A stretch of 64,000 bases of DNA from Cenococcum geophilum 1.58 (taxonomy: Eukaryota > Ascomycota > Dothideomycetes > Gloniales > Gloniaceae). Below are positions 56,901 to 64,000 of this stretch, one piece after another; positions within the stretch are counted from its first letter, which is position 1; each line of letters opens with the position of its first letter. Location of the stretch: NCBI GenBank assembly GCA_001692895.1, contig KV748176.1, positions 2,976,001 to 3,040,000 of the forward strand, read 5' to 3'. A model generated the notes under the pieces. That model searched no databases and had not been told where the DNA came from. It worked only from the letters and a program-made list of their open reading frames with translations. Both the position numbers and the translations under genes were made by a program.

Positions 56901-57620
56901 GGTTAATTATACTTCTGGCGGTGCCTTGTTACTATATAATTGCTTCTAGGGGGGTGGCTAGCTTAAGGCCCTAGATATCCATAGCTCTTAATAGGCACTC
57001 TAACTGTTAATCTGCAGCAATATAGATACCCCCCTACCGTAGGTGGTGGAGGTTTATATCTCCTAGTAGGATAGACTCTATACCTTTGGTTTCTAGTAAG
57101 CTTATTACTAATATAATATTCTCTATTTATAGGACCCCTTCGACCCTAGGGTTATATACATTAATAATTTATACCGGTCCCCTATATATTTAGATTATTA
57201 TAACTATAATATTTAGGTTAACTACCTACTATAACTATAAGGATAGGCTGATAGCCTTACTGATTATAAAGCACACGCGTGTGGCTGCTTTTGGTTTGTA
57301 TAGGAGCTAGAATCCTTAGGGGCAGTATGTTAATTATATAAAGGTATTGTAATACGGTTCTTATATAGCAAGAATATAGTGTTTCTCTAGGTCTAGACTG
57401 TCTAGTAGGGGCCTTACAAGGCGGTGGTTTATATTGCCGCAGTTATACTATATAATGGATAGGTGGCGGACCCCTAGTGAGGGTCCTTTAACTCTCCTTT
57501 GTTTCTTACTTCTTCTATTTTCACTTTCTCTAAGATATTTAAAGCTTCTATCTCTTATATCTATACCCTAGTTACTACTCATTTTATATAGAGCTTTCCA
57601 TTCCCGTATTTTATGTTCCT
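54000..57620 (-). pseudogene. LINE ORF2 relic: endonuclease and reverse transcriptase
   Basis: Endonuclease near 57130-56980 on - (ESILLGDINLHHLR*GGIY, the GDFNxHHxxWGG motif with Asp-Phe-Asn now DIN). Reverse transcriptase near 55900-55100, with IIGIPQGLPLSPIFFLFF and GFINNINLIIYG; the usual VDD box reads INN, so both catalytic Asp are lost. An RNase H domain may lie at 54900-54050 but I could not confirm it. Short open + strand frames at 54246-54431 and 54490-54678 are chance. Confidence 0.8.
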
Positions 57621-57699
57621 GTTAGCGCTTCTATATCTAAATCTGTTATTATTACTGGTTCTTCCCCTATTCTTACTAGTCGGCTATATACCCTTTATA

Positions 57700-59000
57700 G
57701 GTCGGCTGCGAATGTTATATTTACCGCATTAAGTCTAATTCTTAATTGTCCTAGTCTTAAGCCTACTATCGCTGTCTATAGGGGTCTTCCTACAGGGCGT
57801 CCTCTCCCTTATGTCCCCTGTAACCCTTATATCCCTAATCGGTCTGGTGATATTACGCGGCGTCGCTTCTGGCCCGTTAAGGCTTAGGATGGCTGGCCTA
57901 GCCCTTTAGTATTAAAGGTAGGAAATGCTAGGAAGGCGCCTGCGTCCCCCTAGCTTATCGCCTGTTGTTTTTATTTGTATAACCTAGCATGCAGTTATTC
58001 CCGCAGCTATTAAGCCCTTACCTTCCGTCTCCTATATTTAATGCAGTCTTCTCTCTTCTACGCCTTATATATGCTTCGGTGGCAGTTTACGCATTTTATT
58101 TAGTCTTAATTTAAGCAATATCTCGTATTATAGGGGCCTATACAGTGGCCGCAGCACACCTGTGCTGCGCATATAGATTAGGTATGTCCCCATTATATAT
58201 AATAATAGCATTATTCTAGGCGTAGTCTGTGGTTATAGAGCCTTGTATTATATATAAGGCCATTTATAATTATTCCTTTTTAGATAAGGAGTTTTTGCAT
58301 TCCTAGTATATGTGTACTAATAATAAGGGAGCTATACGTTCGTCCGGCGTCTCCCTAGCAAGTCTCCGGCGACCCTTATATCCTCTTATTATTCTCGTTA
58401 TATACTTAGTTTGTATTTTCCTATTAAAGTTATTAGATTTGGGTGATTTCGAGTCCTAGTATAAGGCGTTCCGTTTGTCTTACTATCTCCTATATAATTG
58501 CTATATTGTCCGCTTAGCGTCCCTTTTCTACCCTAAGGCTTATAGGAACCGCTAGGACTTTAACTAGGTAATCCTTGCGGAGTACTTTTATGCCAATACG
58601 TTCTCCTAGCCTATCCCCTACCCTTACGGCTCGTTCCTTTGCCTATTAGTCCTTTAGGGTAACTCTAATATCTCCGCTCTTAAGGTATTGGACTATAATA
58701 GCGTTATAAACCTCTTTACGTATCTCTATAAGGACTTCTATTTCTAATTATCCCCTAAGACCCTCTGCTTATTCTATATTTGGTTATATTATAATTATAT
58801 ACCCAGTTATTAACTTAAGGGGGGTAAATTCCCTATGCTATAAAAGCGTAGCTATGGCGGCCCAGGTGCGGTTCGCCGGTAAGGGGGGATTATACTTATT
58901 TTTAATTTTGCTTAGCCGTTAGAGAATTTAATTAAGGGTTTACTAGAGGGGCGCCTAAGGTTCGCTAGACTGGCGGAGCCATTCTGCTAGCTATATTAGT
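57700..59000 (-). pseudogene. LINE ORF1 (gag-like) relic with zinc knuckles
   Basis: Near 58180-58060 the - strand reads CCGHCIGPYNTRYC and then IKCVNCHRSIYKA, the CCHC knuckle series found at the end of Tad1-clade ORF1 proteins, which coat the element RNA. Upstream part has no recognisable motif. Confidence 0.65.
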
Positions 59001-59337
59001 TCGTTATAGCTAACGGTTATTTCCCTACAATTCTAGATACTAGACGCGTCCAATAGGCTTTATATTTTATTAGATACCTTCTTAATAGAGGTATTTCCGC
59101 TTTATAGTGTGGTATTTGCCCGTCTTTATTATAAAGGGCCATTGCTAGGCGTAGTTCTAGCGGTCGCGCGCAAGTGCAAGCCACCGTCGTTCGACGTGTG
59201 CCTCCCCTGCGATGTATATATCTTAGGGGGATTCTCTAGGTGTTTTTCAGGGTTCTTTTAGTTGGTTTTGGTCTTTTTGGGCCGGGTGCAGTAAGAGCTC
59301 CAAAAGTTTTTTAACCTTGGTTATAAAGAATAAGCTT

Positions 59338-59561
59338 TATAATGGTTATATAATAATATAATATAGCTATATATTAGGCCTATTAATATTAATATTAATA
59401 ATTTACATTTATATTAAAAAGGTACTTTTTTTTGCGTTATTTTTAGTATTAACATTTTAATATTTTAAATACTTTTTTTAATTAAAAATATAAACATAGT
59501 ATTTAATAAGCTATATTACAATTTTTACAAAATTCTATTAAAAGGTTATTAAGTTATAGGT
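59338..59561. mobile_element. Very AT-rich inverted-repeat element, right part
   Basis: Starts with the second copy of the 21-bp LINE target duplication. Ends GTATTTAATAAGCTATA to AGGTTATTAAGTTATAG, the mirror of 53264-53330. Confidence 0.65.
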
Positions 59562-59597
59562 GGTATAAAAAGGTGTATTTAAGTAAATTTTAGTAAG

Positions 59598-59783
59598 TGT
59601 TATAGTGCTGCAATAAAGTAGACTAAATAACTACGTTGTGGTATAAAGAGGAGAAGAAGGTAAAAAGGGGTATTGTATATAAATAGTAGGGCCAGCCGCT
59701 AAGGCGCTAGTGGTAGGCTAGCTAACGGTAGGAAATAGTACAAGATAGTATAGAACAGTATATAGCAAGTTAGTGCCGTAACA
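59598..59783 (-). repeat. Putative 3' LTR of W
   Basis: Ends TGTTATAG and CCGTAACA on + are inverted, as for LTR termini. It includes a purine-rich stretch and the CCGCTAAGGCGCTAGTGG cassette (59691-59745) also seen at 25886 and 46998. No second copy in the window confirms the limits. Confidence 0.6.
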
Positions 59784-59850
59784 GTACTCCCCTTCCCTAA
59801 AAGGTTTGGTCCCTAAACTAAATAGGTAACTCCAAAAACAGGTAATGCGC

Positions 59851-59886
59851 GATTTTCTATCCCGGGGATAGAAAATCCTAATTAGT
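59851..59886. repeat. 26-bp palindrome shared with the copia 3' region
   Basis: GATTTTCTATCCC then GGGGATAGAAAATC, followed by CTAATTAG. Identical to 25923-25958. It lies just upstream (on -) of the purine tract of W. Confidence 0.85.
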
Positions 59887-60079
59887 TGGCTTAGTAAATG
59901 GAGTTAGTAGAATTCCACACCGCTATCCAAATTAGTCTAGTGCTGCGCCTTTTATAAGAATCTAACTAATTAAATAACTTTAACCGGCGGTTAAAGTTCT
60001 ATAATATCTTAACTATTATATAATCGACCTTAACGTAACGACTCTTCCTTATCTTATGCCCAGTCTGGGGGTCTTAGCT

Positions 60080-63000
60080 TCTTAAGGTGTTGCTTATAGA
60101 ACTTAAGTAGTGTACGCTCGCACCCTTTTAGGGATTTCTCGGGTTCCTAGGTTTCTTTATTATAATACTTCCACTTAATATAGTATGTTAAGCTATGCTC
60201 GTCCCTTTATTTATTATATATATTAAGGATCTTCTTAAATTCCCACTTGTCTGTAATATTGCCGTTATTATCCCTTTTAGCTATTCTACCTATAACGTTA
60301 TAACGTTTCTTCTTGTTAATATATGCTTGGCCAGGGATCTCCTTGGGGAACTAGAGGCGGACTTTTAATATATAGAAAGACTTATTAACACGAATATAGT
60401 CTAGGAGGTCCACTATAACTGCCCCTCTATAGGTAGCTAAGACGGGCTAAGGTCTATCCTAATTATTATCCTACTTCCTCTTAGGCCGGTTAGTCTTTAT
60501 ATTTTTAAGGCTAACTATAACTATATTATCCTTTTTAAATATTATACCTTCGTCCTATTTTATATTAGCGTTATCTTTATAGCGTTGCTGGGAGATATAG
60601 GCTAGGGCCTTAAGCTAAGTTAAGATACGCTTAAAGCGGTTCGCAATAGTATTAGCTTATAGGTACTCTTTCTTTATATATACAGATAGGGCTAATGGCT
60701 AGGGGCCCGCTGGTTTGACGCCTAGACGTAGGTTATAGCTATAATTGGCGAAGAATAGTAAGAATCCCGTGGTCTTATTAACCTAGTTATTTATAGCGAA
60801 CTTAATAAGGGGGAGCCAATCTACCTAGTTATCTTAGGTGAAGCTTACGAAGGCGCATAGGTACTTATTTATTGCTGCATTAATAATCTTGGTTTAGCTA
60901 TCTATTTTAGGGTGCCATATAGAACTGGGGCTTAGGGTTACCTTTAGGCGCTAGTTTAGGCGACGCTAGAAGTCAGAAACGAATAAAGAGCCTCTATTAA
61001 AAATAATAGTATTTAGAGCACCATATAACTTATAGATAGTATAGATAAATGCTTTAATAAGCTCCTTAGTGTCTAGGCTAGTAACAGAAATAAAGTGTCT
61101 TATCTTTATTAGGTGGTTAATAACGACGAAGATATATCTATATATTTTGCCATTACGAAGGCACTTAGGTAGGTTGACGACGTAGTTAATAGAGATATTA
61201 GTCTATAGGCGAACTGGTAGTTTTAGTAGTTTTAGGAAACTAGGTGGTGCTAAGCGTGGGGTCTTTATATAGAAGTAGAGAGCGTAGTCTTTTATAAAGG
61301 TAGCTATAAACTGTAAAATACCTAGCTACTAATAGGTTTGATTAAGGAGGTCTAGTGTCTTAACGCGGCCCGGGTGGCCCGTAGGACCCGAACTATACGT
61401 GCAATATATAACTTCTAGTTGGAGTTTAGGCGAATTAGGGACAAATACTTAATTCCTATAGTAGATTAGGCCGTTAATAATTAAATATTTAGATTTGTTA
61501 TAGCGGAGTAACTTCCTAATCTACTTAGGCCAACGGCGTGCTTTACGGCCTTCCTATTCGCGTAGCGCAGCTAATATATCCCTAGTAAGTTTATTCTCCT
61601 TATAGGCATTCTTAATAAGCTCCTTAAGGGGTTTTTTCTTAGGCTTTGGGTCTATTACTGCTATAAAGTCTTTAACGCTCTGGTTTTGGGATTTGCTTAG
61701 CAGCTCTTCTAGGATAGCGGGGTCGACTTTCTTTAGTAGTAAGATAACGCGGTCTTAGTGTTGTAGACGTTCATTACTAGTATTAGTAGGTATTATGCCT
61801 AGGAGGCGGCTAAGAGTATCTAGGATTGTGGCTTTAGTGCTAGGCCTATAGGTAATAATAAAGTTAAATTGGAAAAGGAACTTAGCCTAGCGGACTTGGT
61901 GCTAGTTTAGTTGTTTTATTATTATAAAGATCTAAAGGTTCTTATAGTCCGTAATAATTTTAAACGGCTGCTTAGTTCCTTATAGTTCGGGGCGCCATTC
62001 TTCTAGTGCCTTAACTATTGCTAGGAGCTCCTTGTTGTATATTTTATAGTTGCATTTAGGGGCTAAGTGCTTAGCAGAGAAGAATGCAACTGGCTTAAGC
62101 TTGTTGTTTTTATTAGCTTAGTAGAGCACTCTACCTAAAGCCTAGTTTAAGGCGTCTATTTCTATTATAGTCTTTTTTATATAGTTATAATATGCTAAGA
62201 CCGGTGCTGTGGTAAACGCTATTTTTAGGGTCTGGAACGCTTCTACTTAATCGGGGCCCTATAACCAGCTAGTGCTCTTCTTTAGTAGCCTAGTTATAGG
62301 CTTAACTATTTTAGAATAGCTTTAGATAAATTGTTAGTAGAAGTTCGCGAAGCTAAGAAACTGCTATAGTTTCTTTACTAACGTTAGGTCCTTCCATTCC
62401 TGCAAGGCCTGCACCTTCTTAGGGTTTATAGTTATGCCGTTAGTTAAGATAATTAGGCTAAGGTATTTTGTTTTAGTAGTATAAAACTTAGACTTATTAA
62501 TGTTAATCTGGAGTCCGGCATTACTAAGTCTTTAGATAATTTTATTTACATATTTTGTGTACTTAGCACGTGTTTTAGAGAAGATAAGGATATTATTAAG
62601 GTACGTAGTGCAATAGTTGTTAAGGGCGTTGTGTAAGACATAGTTGATATAGTTCTAGAATATAGCGGGCGTGTTATAGAGACTAAATAGTATAACTAAT
62701 ATCTTATAGAGTCCAAATCGGGTAATAAATACTGTAAGCTATTTATAGCCTTCCGTAATCCGGATCCGGTTAAACGTAGCGATTATATTAAGCTTAGTAA
62801 AGTACTTAGCACCATAAAGTGCGTTAAGTGTCTCGCGGACTAGTGGCAATAGGTATCAATTTTTAATAGTAACTGTGTTTAGGCCTTAGTAGTTATAGTA
62901 GATTTATATACCGCCACCAGGTTTCGTAGTAAGGAGGAGTGGTACGGTAGCTAGTAAGGTTAACTCGCGGATAAAACCCTTATCCAGCATTTCGTTAATC

Positions 63001-63250
63001 CACCTCTTTATATACGTAAGTTTAGCGGGTAAAAGTGGTCTATTTTTATAGTACGGGGCTTACTTTCCGGGTATAATCTTAATTTTATGGTCCCATAGTT
63101 AGTAAGGGGGTAGCTTATCCGCGTTCTTAGGGAGAAAGTATTTAATATATTCGCGGAACTCTTTTAGTAAGCATTATAAAATATCTTTACGGGTTAATTC
63201 TGGCTTGCCTTTTAGGAACTTCTTAATATTAGTATTAACTATCTTTCGGC
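60080..63250 (-). pseudogene. W pol relic with chromodomain
   Basis: Chromodomain near 60350-60170 on - (WEFKKILNIYNK, then LTYYIKWKYYNKET). Integrase about 61400-60880, RNase H about 62100-61800, reverse transcriptase about 63050-62250. Stops are TAA/TAG type. Slightly less degraded than X and Y (several CpA/TpG retained). Confidence 0.8.
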
Positions 63251-63857
63251 GTAGGAGCTCGGACTTAGTTTTAAGGTTTATTTTAAGGAAGTTATAAAAA
63301 TAAAGGGGTAGCGCTTTACGGGCTTTCTCTATTATATAGTCGCCTTCTACTAGCTAGCGAAAAGACCTTTCTAATAGGTTTGGTACTTCTATTAGGCCTA
63401 TAGGCAGCTCCTTAAGTAGCCGTTAGTGTTCTTATTTAACTAATTCTACTAGCTCCGCTATATAGATCCTTATTACCTTTACGCCTTTTTATTTATAGAA
63501 CTAGGTGAAATTAACGGCATAAGTATATTTAATATCGTCTAGGTTAGGGCGTGTCTAGTTCCCCAGTGCTATAGTTAGGCTAGTACAACTCAGTTAGCCT
63601 AGGGGGACGGAAATGAGGCGGCGGCCCTATACGGTACGCGCGGGAGATAAATATAAGGTTGGGCGTTACGGGGGGGAGGTCTTAATTGCTCTGGTTTCGG
63701 CCTTAGCTATAACGGCCTTAGCTGTTATATATATGGTTATATATACATATAGCAAATATCTTAAAGTTAGGTGTTTTATTACCTAACCTAGGTTAAGCGG
63801 GTGTATGCGAGAGACTTATAGTTCTAGTAGTGTTATAGTACAGGCAGGAGACAGTGG

Positions 63858-63950
63858 ATTGCGGTAGAACTTGGTAGATAGTTACAGTGGAACTTAGTGG
63901 ATAGTTGCGGTGGAACTTAGTAAACAGTTACGGTGGGACTTAGTAGAAAG
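63858..63950. repeat. About 24-bp tandem repeat in the 5' region of W
   Basis: About four copies of a GGTGGAACTTAGTGGATAGTT-type unit (given here split: GTGGAACTTAG, TGGATAGTTGC). Copies differ by transitions. Probably in the leader or gag region of W. Confidence 0.75.
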
Positions 63951-64000
63951 TTATTTTCTTAGGGATGGGGCGGTGGTCCAGTCTTCTAGAATCTCCGCTT

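Larger units (their letters stand above)
53769..59337 (-). mobile_element. Tad1-like LINE (non-LTR retrotransposon)
   Basis: Flanked by a 21-bp direct repeat (TATAATGG, then TTATATAATAATA) at 53748-53768 and 59338-59358, as expected for a LINE target duplication. Reads on -: ORF1 with zinc knuckles, then ORF2 with endonuclease and reverse transcriptase. Length 5.57 kb suggests a near full-length copy. The first about 120 bases at its 5' end (59210-59330) are hardly mutated; the rest is RIP-degraded. Confidence 0.85.
59598..64000 (-). mobile_element. Ty3/gypsy chromovirus W, truncated by the window edge
   Basis: A candidate 186-bp 3' LTR at 59598-59783 (on -: TGTTACGGCACTAAC to CACTATAACA) is preceded on - by a purine tract (AGGGAAGGGGAG, 59784-59800). 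Going up in coordinates: chromodomain, integrase, RNase H, reverse transcriptase, then a less mutated gag/leader region with tandem repeats. The 5' LTR is not in the window, so the LTR call rests on its ends and the purine tract. Confidence 0.8.

Noticed and set aside
63831-64000. 5' LTR of element W, since TGTTATAG resembles the low end of the putative 3' LTR
   Set aside because: Similarity ends after about ten bases; the following tandem repeats do not match 59598-59783.

Overview
The window looks like an AT-rich, repeat-packed compartment of a filamentous ascomycete (Pezizomycotina) genome. Three things point that way. The one clear gene has five introns of 50-62 bases with typical fungal splice sites. 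The rest is made of fungal transposon families: chromodomain Ty3/gypsy, Ty1/copia, a Tad1-like LINE, Fot1/pogo, Ndc10/GCR1-type Crypton and a DIRS-like element. Nearly all of these carry the signature of repeat-induced point mutation (RIP): coding frames survive, but CAA, CAG and TGG codons have become TAA or TAG, and CpA/TpG is strongly depleted while CpG persists. I cannot name the species.

Layout. 1-990 is unidentified mutated DNA with a small tandem repeat. 1138-7731 holds two inverted copies of a Crypton (A on +, B on -), copy A being split by a composite terminal-inverted-repeat element at 1724-3032. 7771-8029 is a little-mutated MITE. 8030-10898 is an island of normal composition that holds an intact, six-exon glutaminyl-tRNA synthetase gene (617 codons) with a Gcn4/CpcA-type TGAGTCA site 97 bases upstream of the start. 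RIP resumes at a hairpin element, 10899-11015. Next come a pair of 148-bp direct repeats (12222-12698) and a DIRS-like tyrosine-recombinase retroelement on the - strand (about 12780-16542, continuing at 23131), interrupted by a complete Ty3/gypsy element (G1, 16543-23125).

23560-53210 is a nest. An unidentified element (O) is split by a complete Ty1/copia element (25562-31443) and by a Ty3/gypsy element X1 (31693-52631). X1 contains an opposite-strand relative X2 (33663-45517), whose 3' LTR contains a third Ty3/gypsy element Y (33795-39739). X1 also contains a third Crypton copy (C), itself split by a Fot1/pogo element (48342-50395). I placed most boundaries from matching LTRs and target-site duplications read directly: TATAG (G1), AACTT (copia), ATTAC/ATTAT (X1), TTACC (X2), GTATA (Y) and TA (pogo). 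53769-59337 is a Tad1-like LINE flanked by a 21-bp direct repeat, sitting inside a very AT-rich inverted-repeat element. 59598 to the window end is a further chromodomain Ty3/gypsy element (W) that runs off the edge.

Apart from the synthetase gene I see no intact protein-coding gene. The transposon coding regions are relics with many stops and substituted catalytic residues (for example YLDD to YLDN in reverse transcriptases), so none should be autonomous. Domain calls come from reading translated sequence by eye against remembered family motifs, not from a database search.
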